Shown here one piece after another: positions 1 to 7,910 of a stretch of DNA of 64,000 nt (positions are counted from its first letter, which is position 1; every line of letters starts with the position of its first letter). The stretch spans positions 65,538,668 through 65,602,667 of the forward strand of contig CM047431.1 in the NCBI GenBank assembly GCA_026168455.1. Reading direction: 5' to 3'. The stretch comes from Theocolax elegans. Its lineage: Eukaryota; Arthropoda; Insecta; Hymenoptera; Cerocephalidae. Both the position numbers and the translations under genes were made by a program. The notes beneath the pieces are model-generated. The model did not search any database. It was not told where the DNA came from and was given only the letters and a program-made list of their open reading frames with translations.

Positions 1-180
1 ATTCAAATACATTTTTACACATATAAACACGTATAGACAGGCTAAGAAGTCCGATTTTCAAATTTTTAGATTTCGTTCCATAGCCGCGGGGAATGAATTC
101 ACATGCATTTTTCACGTATAAACACGTATAAACAGGCTTAAAGTCCAAATTTTCAAATTTTTAGATTTCGTTCCATAGCC
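1..180. repeat. 95-bp satellite, left flank of the island
   Basis: Two satellite monomers, the first cut by the window edge. Both carry the core features of the large array to the right: an ATTCAAATAC or GAATTCACATGC start, a doubled ACGTATAAAC-type motif, an A/T-rich middle and TTTCGTTCCATAGCC at the end. The segment matches 22876-23055 and 24055-24234 over the same 180 bp with three substitutions and no indel in each case (counted by eye), including the unusual GCCGCGGGG variant. It ends abruptly at 180, where unrelated AT-rich sequence begins. Confidence 0.95.
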
Positions 181-778
181 ATATAACTTTCCAATTTTTA
201 ATTTAAAATATCACATGTACTAGGATGACAAATATTAGAAGTTCAAATAGAAATAACGATTTGTTTTTACAATTTTTGATATATTGTTTTGTTATATTAT
301 TTTTGATATATTGTTTACTTATATATATATATATATATATATATATCCCCATTAAATCTCTCACTGGAGATCTCAGATCATATCCCAGGTAAGATGTCAT
401 ACCAAAAACTCATTTCAGCAATTTTTCGTTCATTACACGTTTTAAACCTTCTTATGTCGATTGATAACTTGTTTAAGTGGGTATCATACTCAATTACAAA
501 TACAAATTTCGCATCAGAAAATAGCAGACGAAAAAACAACTAATTTACTTATAACAATTAATAAAAACAAATTTACGCAAATCAGGAGTTAGTTGCCCTC
601 CGTTATGTAATTATCTATCATTTACAAAGCTTCAAGTTACTATAACAACATGTCACCAAGAAAACCTTGAAAAAAGCAATATTCTTATAATTTCTTGTAT
701 GAAAAGTAAAATTCAACTCTTCAGACATTTTCGAAATTTCACTGAAAACAGCTTCAGCCCGGATTTGAACCGGGACCT
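181..778. other. AT-rich unique-looking segment, no gene recognised
   Basis: This stretch lies between the satellite edge and the first CT-rich repeat. It contains an (AT)13 run, an 18-bp direct repeat with 27-bp spacing (272-289 and 299-316) and a tRNA T-arm-like hairpin near its right end. No reading frame in it looks like a real protein. It may be the remnant of an older repeat, but no family is recognised. Confidence 0.5.
321..346. repeat. (AT)13 microsatellite
   Basis: Twenty-six bases of perfect alternating AT inside an AT-rich stretch. It is flanked on the left by two copies of an 18-bp A/T-rich direct repeat. Confidence 0.9.
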
Positions 779-781
779 AGC
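750..781 (-). other. tRNA T-arm-like hairpin (possible SINE or tRNA relic)
   Basis: On the minus strand this reads as a 5-bp CCCGG/CCGGG stem closing a seven-base TTCAAAT loop. It contains GGTTCAAATCC, which fits the RNA polymerase III B-box pattern. No matching acceptor stem, anticodon arm or D arm is found where a tRNA would need them, because the adjoining side is CT-rich simple repeat. It is at most a tRNA-derived fragment, for example from a SINE head, and chance similarity is possible. Confidence 0.3.
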
Positions 782-1135
782 TCTTACTCTCGCACTCTAT
801 TACTCTAACTTTCGTTTTCTCTCTATCTCTCATTCTCTCTATCTCTCATTCTCTCTATTTCTCATTCTCTCTCTCATTCTCTCTATCTCTCATTCTCTCT
901 ATCTCTCATTCTCTCCATCTCTCATTCTCTCCATCTCTCATTCTCTCTATCTCTCATTCTCTCCATCTCTCATTCTCTCCATCTTTCATTCTCTCTATCT
1001 CTCATTCTCCCTATCTCTCATTCTCTCCATCTCTCATTCTCTCCATCTCTCATTCTCTCTATCTCTTATTCTCTCTATTTCTCATTCTCTCTATCTCTCA
1101 TTCTCACATTCTCTCTCGGGGCTCTCTCTCTCTCG
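779..1135. repeat. CT-rich minisatellite, ~16-bp unit
   Basis: An almost pure pyrimidine tract on the + strand. Its main unit is 16 bp (CTCTCTATCTCTCATT, with a CTCTCCATCTCTCATT variant). The left edge (CTCTTACTCTCGCACTC) resembles the irregular parts of the tracts at 6851-7156 and 11493-11806, so these tracts share ancestry. Retrotransposon copy A begins directly after it. All forward frames stay open and read as Ser/Leu/Ile-rich nonsense. Confidence 0.9.
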
Positions 1136-2605
1136 GTGAGTACTAGTCGACTTACTTTACCACTCCCCATTTATTTTATTCTTACAAATTATACAAGTTT
1201 TGGTTGGGAGTTTTTGCTCTTTTGCAGTGGTCCTGGTACCTGTGGGCTCATTTTGGCCTAATAATTTTCATTATTGCTCCTTGCCTTGAGCCCGTGGGCC
1301 CGTGTGAAAGTTTTTATATTTTCCATGCAACGTGGCGGACAGCATCTCCATCCTGTGACAACCTGTACCAGCCTTGTCAGTATTTGCTGTTAGTGACGGT
1401 TTTCTGTGGCATGTCATCTTTTCCTCAACTGCTTAGATGTTTATTATCTGGATCTTGCTGTGACAAGTGTGACACCGAGAGTGACTAAGCTGTGCTCGTG
1501 TTGTTTATAAATCTATATCTTAGTTTTAATCTTAGTTATGTGCGATTAGCGCCTTTTAAGTTTAATGATTCAAGTGCCAGCGCGCATTTTTGCAGGTTGT
1601 GAAATTAACTCAAGGAAATTTAATGACATTTTGTTAATCCTTGCATTTTGTATTTATCTGCTCATTTTGTTTAGATTTAGTGCGAAATGTTAGGTTATGT
1701 AACCACGTGGTCAATGATTATATATCTTATCATCGTTTTGTTAACGTAGTCCCCGACTCTCTCGTTAGATGGCACCACGAGTGGTTTTTACTGACTTGGC
1801 ATTGTATTTGAGCGATTTGCAGTGTTCACTGCTTTTCGCACTTGCTTGTCAGGTGTACGTAGTATATGCCTCTCACTCGCACTTATATATACCCAGCAGT
1901 CATTTATATTGTGCGTTTTAAGTAACTCTGCATGTAATTGGTTTATTATACTTTATTTGTTCTACTTGTTTTACCAATACTTTATTTATTTAAAATTATA
2001 ACTTTAAAATTATTTATTTATTTTTAATATTTTATTTAATGTTATTTTTAACATTTAAGTTTGAGTTATCTTTTATCTGTTCTATCATGTTACTATTTTT
2101 ACTTTCGTGACAAAATATTACTTTTATTCAAACTTACTATGTTATTCATCTAGTTCATTATGTCATCTTGTAAATTTAATATCTGCGTTAGCAATTTATT
2201 TATCTAAGCTAGTAAAGTTTTGCGATATAACAATTGTGATTGAAATGTTTGTTCAAATTTTGCTATGCTCTTTGTTTATTATGCAGACCGCTTATGTGAT
2301 TATGTTACTTTACTCTGCGTTATTGTATTTTTATATTCGGTAATTGTACATTTTATGATATTTTTTGTGTTCCACCGGAGATAACAAACAGTTGGCTTAC
2401 TTGCGTTACTTTATTATTGTATTAGATTGTGCAGACTTGATTCAATTTGATCACGTTTTTGTAGCTCGTTTATATTTTTATATTTTTATATTTTAATTCT
2501 TATTGTGAACTTAAGTTTTAAGTTATATCATAATCGACAATCTTTTATTTCTTATTTTTATTTTTCTTTTATTATTAACTTAAGTTTAAATGTTTAAGGT
2601 TACAA
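1136..2605 (+). other. 5' UTR of LINE copy A
   Basis: About 1.47 kb without a convincing coding frame. It begins right after the CT tract with GTGAGT. ACTAG and CTTACT follow in the same order as at the start of copy E (11807), which suggests a shared 5' terminus. The second half is A/T-rich with poly-T runs. A 94-codon frame at 1204-1488 starts with TTG and resembles nothing known. LINE promoters usually lie inside the 5' UTR, but no promoter element can be named with confidence here. Confidence 0.6.
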
Positions 2606-3673
2606 ATGCCGCGCTGCGCTAGATGCAATAAGAATATTGTGAACGATTTTCGCAAATGCATTATCTGTGATAAATGTTTTCATCCAGGCTGTTCTATCAT
2701 TTACATTGCAAAGAAACCTGTTGATAATTGTTGTGCCAGATCTTTTTGTGTAATAGATCGTAAGCATCAAGAAACTCTTAACACTAAATCGGTTACTCCT
2801 TCTAGCCGTTCCTTAAGTTTTGACAGATCTCGTAATATTAACGCTACCTTGATACCTGATACTGAACATAGCATCATAGAATCTCTTGATATGTCGTCTA
2901 AAGGCAAAAATTCTACATCTGACGGTTTTTCGTCTTTTCCACACAGAGAACTAATTTCATCTCAACTTCAATCTCAAAACATCCCAAATGATTGGTCGAG
3001 TATGTCTGATTCTGACAAAATGACATTGATTCTTTCCAAGATGACTCAGAATCATAACGAAGTTACTAACCAGCTTGACTCGTTAAAATGTCTTATGGGT
3101 GAAAACGCCTCCCGCATGGACAAAATTGAAGCCCAGTTAGAAGAAATGAAAGCCTCTTCTTCTGTGCCGCTTGGATCTGAACTAAAAGTATCAGGCATCC
3201 CAATAAATTGTTCTCTGCCACCACAAGATCTGATCGTTGCCATACTGAAGCGTTTAAAGCTTTCTTGTTTTGAGAACGATATAATAGAAATTCGCAAATT
3301 TGAGCCTAAGTGCCAGGACGTAAGTAATTCATCTTCATCTCAACCCTCTACACCTAGGTTTGTGTCGTATATAGTCAAATTCAAGTCTTATGACATCAAA
3401 GAGCATGTTCTAAAGGTTAAGCGCGAATATGGGGATATATCCTACCACAGTATTATTTCTAATACATCATCTTCTGATAGTGGTGCTCTAATTAGACTTT
3501 ATGATATGTTGCCTCCACATATTTATCGTTTGTTTGTCCAAACCAAAAATAGGGCTCGCGAACTAAATTATAAACATGTTTGGTCTAGAAATGGTCAAAT
3601 TTATGTTCGTCGCAATGACCATTCCGACGCTATTACCATTTCTACTCAATACGATTTAAATAATCTACTTTGA
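2606..3673 (+). CDS. LINE ORF1 protein (PHD-like finger, coiled coil, FP-type C-terminus), copy A
   Basis: A 355-residue protein starting at ATG in the context CAAATGCCG, which copy E shares. Residues 4-43 hold a Cys/His finger (C4, C7, C18, C21, H26, C29, C42, C43), as in PHD-type zinc fingers of CR1-group ORF1 proteins. A low-complexity Ser/Asp-rich linker follows. Residues ~133-183 form a likely coiled coil that could support multimers. Residues ~192-275 look like an RNA-binding RRM-like region. The last ~70 residues (YDMLPPHIYRL, NYKHVWSRNGQIYVRR) resemble the FP C-terminal domain found in insect LINE ORF1 proteins. The expected role is binding the element RNA as a chaperone in the RNP. 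Frame and length match copy E (358 residues). The stop is TGA followed by C. Confidence 0.88.
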   Translation: MPRCARCNKNIVNDFRKCIICDKCFHPGCSIIYIAKKPVDNCCARSFCVIDRKHQETLNTKSVTPSSRSLSFDRSRNINATLIPDTEHSIIESLDMSSKGKNSTSDGFSSFPHRELISSQLQSQNIPNDWSSMSDSDKMTLILSKMTQNHNEVTNQLDSLKCLMGENASRMDKIEAQLEEMKASSSVPLGSELKVSGIPINCSLPPQDLIVAILKRLKLSCFENDIIEIRKFEPKCQDVSNSSSSQPSTPRFVSYIVKFKSYDIKEHVLKVKREYGDISYHSIISNTSSSDSGALIRLYDMLPPHIYRLFVQTKNRARELNYKHVWSRNGQIYVRRNDHSDAITISTQYDLNNLL

Positions 3674-3754
3674 CTGCAGAGCACACAGAGAAATTGTCAA
3701 CCTCGTTCATCAGCTGTTTTTTCTTGTAATCCTTGCTTAAGAGTTGTCCAGTTG
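3671..3754 (+). promoter_or_regulatory. Same-frame UGA junction between ORF1 and ORF2, copy A
   Basis: The ORF1 stop is TGA at 3671-3673, followed by CTG. The same frame then runs open for 21 codons (3674-3736) to the conserved LRVVQLN start of the endonuclease and on through ORF2. The first in-frame AUG lies about 180 codons into ORF2, beyond most of the endonuclease. UGA followed by C is known as a leaky stop context in eukaryotes. Stop readthrough, or reinitiation at a non-AUG codon (CTG 3674 or TTG 3752), is therefore inferred and not proven. Confidence 0.55.
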
Positions 3755-6544
3755 AATGTTGATTCTTTGAAGGAACATTTTTACGACATCAAGGACTTTA
3801 TTTCCAATGAATCTATTGATGTTCTTTTGTTATCCGAAACATGGCTTACGCCTAGACAGCCCTCTTCTCTTTTCGATATTATTAATTATGTGTTAATTAG
3901 AAACGATAGAAATATTAAATCGGTTGAAGGAAAGAGAGCTTTCTTGCAGGGAGGTGGAGTGGCCTGCTATGTTCGTAAAACCATCTCTGTCAGGATTGTT
4001 TCTAAGTCTGAGAATTTGGATATTAATTCAACGGAGTATCTTTTTCTTGAGTTGACTCCTTGTTCTAATCAGAGGATTCTTGTTGCATCAGTTTATCGTC
4101 GTCCTAAGGGCCACGTTTTGTCTGGTTTGTTTCTCTTGAACTCTGATTTAACTAATGATAATTATTATTCATGTCACTTTAGAGGTTTGATTTGCGATCT
4201 AAATTTGTATTTGGTCCCATTTGGTCCAACGCATCATCGGGACTTTTCAAATACATGGTTGGATACGATCATTGTTGATTCCAAGGATAAAATAATGGGA
4301 TTTCGTAAGTCTTTAATGCCGTTCATTAATTGTCATGATTATCTGATCTTAGATTACTTATTGGAACAACCTATTAAACCTCATTTTTCATTGCTATCTC
4401 GTAAATTTACTGGTTTTAATCCCGATTCTTTCTCTATTGAGTTGCAATCTTATCTTGCTGATAATTCACTTTTGGATGTGGATGCTTCTACAGATTTAAA
4501 TATAATTTTAGATGTCTTTAGAGCTGGAGCTATTGGTTTGCTTGATGCTCATGCACCTTTCCAAGCTCGAACGATAAAAAGAAGACCGGCTCCGTGGTTT
4601 ACACCTGATTTGAGGGCAAAATGTAAAATTCGCGATCACTTGTACAAGAGCTCTCGTAGGAAACGCAGCAGCGCTCTACTTCTCCAATATAAGGTTCTGC
4701 GTAAGCAACTTAAAATGGACATTAAAGAGGCTCGCAATTTGTACCTAATTAATGCCTTGAGTATCGCGGCTGATTCTGCCGATTATTGGAAATTACTGCG
4801 TAATCACGGTTTGACTAAGCCTAAGCCTGAGTCTCCTCTGCATCACTTTAACGCCGACGATCTTAATAAATATTACTCCATGATTGCTTCCTGTCATCCA
4901 TCATGCTCGTTATTACGATTTGAAGAAATTATAGGCGGTGCAAATGATAAAAATACTGTATATTTTTCATTTCATCACGTCGATTACGCAACAGTCCTTT
5001 CGTCCATGAAGGTTTGTTTGCCTAAATCTAGGAGTCGAAGTTGCGATGGTCTGTCTTTGGCGTTTTTTGCTGATGTATTACCTAGTATTGTGCCATTTTT
5101 TGTTAACTTATTCAATGGATCGATTGACTCTGGGGTTTATCCATCTCTCTGGAAGAAGTCACTAGTGGTACCTTTGTCGAAAATAAGTACACCAAATTCT
5201 TTGGCCGACACCCGTCCTATCGCGCAGCTTCTTCATTTCGCTAAGGTATTCGATTCCATCATTACGAGCCAGTTGGTGAATTATCTTGAATCCACATTTT
5301 CGCTCTCCCCTTATCAGTCCGGTTTCCGAAGTGGCTATAGCACCCAGGCTGATTTATTAAATACCACTGACGATATTCGCCTTGGATTTAAGAACGGTAT
5401 GGTGACCTTTATGGTGCTTTTCGATATGAGTAAGGCTTTTGATACATTGGACCACTCATTACTTTTATCTAGGCTTAAGAATTTAAAATTTTCTCCGTCG
5501 GCCTTGAGATGGATTTATCCTTATTTGACTGGCCGTACTCAGGCTGTGCTCAACCTTGATAATACTATATCTGATTACCTTCCTATTACATCTGGAGTGC
5601 CTCAAGGATCTTCCCTTGGCCCTATTATTTTCTTGATCTTCATTAACTGCATTGTCACAGTCCTCAAGCACTCCAAATATATGTTATTTGCGGATGATTT
5701 GAAGATTTACATCCAATGTAAACTCTCTCGTATTAATGAGACGATTGCTGACTTAAATAACGATATTCATTGGATTGTTAATTGGGTGGCTGATAATGGC
5801 TTGAAACTAAACATAGATAAAACCAAGGCTATTCTTTTCGTCTCTGCCCAAATGTCTCTGCGTCTAAGAGACTTTGATATGCCTCCAATTTTACTTCAGG
5901 GCACTCAGATTCCATTATCGGGTTCGGTTAAAAGTTTGGGTGTTACTTTATCTGGTGATCTTTCGTGGAATGCGCATGTGGCGCGGGTGTTTTCTAATGT
6001 CCATGGTGTTTTATATCGGCTACGCTATAGAGGTTATCGCTTGCCTGTGAAAGCTCGTTTATTGCTTGTGAAAACGTTAGTCGTACCTCACCTCGATTAT
6101 GCTTGTCTTGTATATAATAGTCTTCCATCATATCTCGAAGTGAAGCTTCAAAGGCTGTGTAATACCATCATACGCTTTGTCTATCATTTGAAGAGAGATA
6201 CAGCCTTACAACCTTATAACGATCGATTAGGTTGGTTTTCCCTAAAGAGTCGGCGTAAATACTTTCTTGCCATCTTTATGTACAAACTATTATCATCGCA
6301 GAGACCTAGTTATTTGTACGATAAATTAATTTTTATTACCGATAATAATCATAGATCGCAACGTCTGGATGACATTTTTATTATACCTCTCGCCAGTAGA
6401 GATTCGTATAAGTCGTCCTTTATATTGTCTGGCATGCGACTATGGAACGGGTTGCCACGAGGAGTTAGGGATAGTCCTAGCCTGTCCACCTTTAGATATA
6501 GCCTGCTCAATTTTCTGCATAGCGTCGATACTGATAGTGTTTGA
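3674..6544 (+). CDS. LINE ORF2: APE endonuclease and reverse transcriptase, copy A
   Basis: The frame is open from just after the ORF1 stop; the first clearly conserved residues are at ~3737, and numbering here starts at TTG 3752. Endonuclease motifs are QLN (N2), SETWL (E29), VYRRP (~114-118), NTWLD and CHDYL (~195). RT motifs are TRPIAQ (~487-492), YQSGFRSGYST (~521), the A box LFDMSKAFD with D558 and D564, the B box SGVPQGS (614-620) and the C box FADD (646-649), followed by LKLNIDKTK and a Cys-poor C-terminus. ORF2 would nick target DNA and prime reverse transcription there. Compared with E, 17 net residues are missing near residue 127, including the AGD of the AGDLN endonuclease motif. 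The RT looks complete. No AUG start is present near the N-terminus. Confidence 0.87.
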   Translation: MQSTQRNCQPRSSAVFSCNPCLRVVQLNVDSLKEHFYDIKDFISNESIDVLLLSETWLTPRQPSSLFDIINYVLIRNDRNIKSVEGKRAFLQGGGVACYVRKTISVRIVSKSENLDINSTEYLFLELTPCSNQRILVASVYRRPKGHVLSGLFLLNSDLTNDNYYSCHFRGLICDLNLYLVPFGPTHHRDFSNTWLDTIIVDSKDKIMGFRKSLMPFINCHDYLILDYLLEQPIKPHFSLLSRKFTGFNPDSFSIELQSYLADNSLLDVDASTDLNIILDVFRAGAIGLLDAHAPFQARTIKRRPAPWFTPDLRAKCKIRDHLYKSSRRKRSSALLLQYKVLRKQLKMDIKEARNLYLINALSIAADSADYWKLLRNHGLTKPKPESPLHHFNADDLNKYYSMIASCHPSCSLLRFEEIIGGANDKNTVYFSFHHVDYATVLSSMKVCLPKSRSRSCDGLSLAFFADVLPSIVPFFVNLFNGSIDSGVYPSLWKKSLVVPLSKISTPNSLADTRPIAQLLHFAKVFDSIITSQLVNYLESTFSLSPYQSGFRSGYSTQADLLNTTDDIRLGFKNGMVTFMVLFDMSKAFDTLDHSLLLSRLKNLKFSPSALRWIYPYLTGRTQAVLNLDNTISDYLPITSGVPQGSSLGPIIFLIFINCIVTVLKHSKYMLFADDLKIYIQCKLSRINETIADLNNDIHWIVNWVADNGLKLNIDKTKAILFVSAQMSLRLRDFDMPPILLQGTQIPLSGSVKSLGVTLSGDLSWNAHVARVFSNVHGVLYRLRYRGYRLPVKARLLLVKTLVVPHLDYACLVYNSLPSYLEVKLQRLCNTIIRFVYHLKRDTALQPYNDRLGWFSLKSRRKYFLAIFMYKLLSSQRPSYLYDKLIFITDNNHRSQRLDDIFIIPLASRDSYKSSFILSGMRLWNGLPRGVRDSPSLSTFRYSLLNFLHSVDTDSV

Positions 6545-6850
6545 TTCCTGTCATATGATTATTAGGTTTATTATATGAAATGTTAGCAGTTTTGCGTGAT
6601 CGGTTTGAGTTGGGTCTGTGTAATTTCTTTAAATTTGAAGAAAAGAAAGAAATCTGTTTGTATTCTTCGTTGATTTGATTTATTATTTATTATTTGATCA
6701 ATTATTTTTTGCGTTATTATATTTTGCTATTTTTGATTTGTTATTATTTATACTTTTAATGCGCATTATTTAGAATTATAAATGTACCTTCTTAGTACCA
6801 TTCGGTCGACACAAGACTTTGGCAAAAATAAATTTTATTATTAATCAATC
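6545..6850 (+). other. 3' UTR and 3' terminal stem-loop of copy A
   Basis: About 300 A/T-rich bases end in a hairpin at 6798-6822. The outer helix is CCA/TGG and the inner helix GGTC (6804-6807)/GACT (6815-6818), which includes one G-U pair. AATAAA follows at 6827-6832, then ATTAATCAATC, then the CT tract. This is the weakest of the five hairpins, but it has the same layout as those of B to E. Confidence 0.65.
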
Positions 6851-7156
6851 TCTCTCATTCTCTCTCATTCTCGCTCTCCCTCACACAGACTCTCATTCTT
6901 ACTCATTCTCACTCTCGCACTCCTTCACTCTCCCTCATTCTTACTCGCTCTGTACCTCTCGTTCTCTGTCTCTATCTCTCATACTCTCTCTCTCATTCTC
7001 TCTCTCTCTCACTCTCTCTCTCTCATTCTCTCTCTCACTCTCTCTCATTCTCTCTCCCTCATTCTCTCTCTCGCTCTGTACCTCTCGTTCTCTGATTCTA
7101 TCTCTCATACTCTCTCTCTCTCATTCTCTCTCTCTCACTCTCTCTCTCTCTCTCTC
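6851..7156. repeat. CT-rich simple repeat between copies A and B
   Basis: A pyrimidine-rich tract of TCTCTCATTC-type units with irregular parts (CTTACTCATTCTCACTCTCG). A longer block containing TCGCTCTGTACCTCTCGTTC occurs twice, at 6945 and 7071, a 126-bp period. The tract sits directly after the 3' tail of copy A and directly before the truncated start of copy B. Confidence 0.9.
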
Positions 7157-7157
7157 T

Positions 7158-7657
7158 TTACGTTACAAAGGCAGTTGTCTCCTTGTGCGTGCTCGAATTT
7201 TGCTGACTAATGCTTTAAGTATTCCTCACTTTGACTATGCTTGTCTCGTATTTCGAGATCTTCCATCTTATCTTAATATTAAAGTTCAACACATGTGTAA
7301 TACCGTTGTTAGATTTATTTTTCATCTAAAACGTGAGGTAGCATTGCAGCCTTTCTATGATCAGCTAAACTGTCTTCCATTAAATGTTCGACGGAAATAT
7401 TTCCTTGGTCTTTTATGTATAAATTGTTGGCCACCCAAACACCTCAATATTTGTTCGATAAGCTGGCTTTTGTTGGCATTGAATTGCGTAGATCCAAACG
7501 AGTAAATACTGTTTTTAACCTACCTAATGTTAAGAATCTTGCGTGTAAATCTTCGTTTATTTATTTAGCAATGGAAACGTGGGATAATATCATATCTAGA
7601 ATAAGAGAGTGCTCTAATGTAAATATTTTTAAAATGTATTATAAAATTTTTCCATGA
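7158..7657 (+). pseudogene. ORF2 C-terminal fragment, copy B
   Basis: The frame beginning LRYKGSC aligns with the ORF2 C-terminal region of A and E (IPHFDYACLVF, DLPSYLN, RFIFHLKR). The frame is lost at about 7411-7415. Sequence resembling the family continues in another frame from MYKLLATQTPQYLFDK (7415) to the stop at 7655-7657, consistent with a one-base deletion in or beside the TTTT run at 7411-7414. The catalytic RT boxes are not included, so the fragment cannot be functional. Confidence 0.85.
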
Positions 7658-7869
7658 GGATGGATAGCGACTTATCCGATTTTATGTCCAATGCTTGCGA
7701 CGTAGATTATTTTAATTTTAATTTAGCGTGAATTATTATTTTACATATGTATTATCGGTTATATTAATTCTTCTTTAGTTGTCTAATTTATTTTATATGC
7801 TCTATTTTATATGATTAGAGCCATCCGGTTGTATCAACTTTGGCGCAAATAAATATAGTTATCAATCGA
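7658..7869 (+). other. 3' UTR and terminal stem-loop of copy B
   Basis: The hairpin lies at 7820-7844. The outer helix is GCCA (7820-7823)/TGGC (7841-7844). The inner helix GTTG (7828-7831)/CAAC (7835-7838) closes a TAT loop. AATAAA at 7848-7853 and ATCAATCGAT follow, then the CT tract. The pairing is kept relative to A and E although the bases differ. Confidence 0.7.
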
Positions 7870-7872
7870 TCT

Positions 7873-7908
<36 letters not shown>
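7870..7908. repeat. (CT)n microsatellite between copies B and C
   Basis: A short tract that begins CTCTCATT and then becomes almost pure CT. It joins the 3' tail of copy B to the truncated 5' end of copy C. Confidence 0.92.

Positions 7909-7910
<2 letters not shown>

Larger units (their letters stand above)
1136..6850 (+). mobile_element. LINE copy A, full-length non-LTR retrotransposon
   Basis: A two-ORF LINE lying between two CT-rich repeats, with a ~1.47-kb 5' UTR, ORF1 (2606-3673), same-frame ORF2 (to 6544) and a ~300-bp 3' UTR. The 3' UTR ends in a short stem-loop, AATAAA and ATTAATCAATC. ORF1 with a PHD-like finger plus an APE endonuclease/RT ORF2 places it in the CR1/Jockey group of LINEs; the exact clade needs a tree. 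It belongs to the same family as copy E. Both frames are open, but the endonuclease has lost a catalytic block, so autonomous movement of this copy is doubtful. Confidence 0.88.
7157..7869 (+). mobile_element. LINE copy B, 5'-truncated 3' fragment
   Basis: About 0.7 kb holding only the C-terminal end of ORF2 and the 3' UTR of the family of A and E. Homology starts at 7158 (LRYKG) with no spacer after the CT tract. It ends with stem-loop, AATAAA, ATCAATCGAT and the next CT tract. Such 5' truncation is normal for target-primed reverse transcription. Confidence 0.85.

Noticed and set aside
1204..1488. 94-codon frame in the 5' UTR of copy A
   Set aside because: It starts with TTG, matches nothing recognised, and no equivalent was seen in the 5' UTR of copy E.
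1884..1900. TATATATA as a TATA-box promoter for copy A
   Set aside because: The region is A/T-rich, such strings are expected by chance, and copy E has no equivalent at the same place.
3752..3754. TTG at 3752 (and TTG at 14323 in copy E) as the annotated start of ORF2
   Set aside because: These are not usual eukaryotic starts, and conserved protein sequence begins upstream. The frame is open back to the ORF1 stop, so the start is unresolved.
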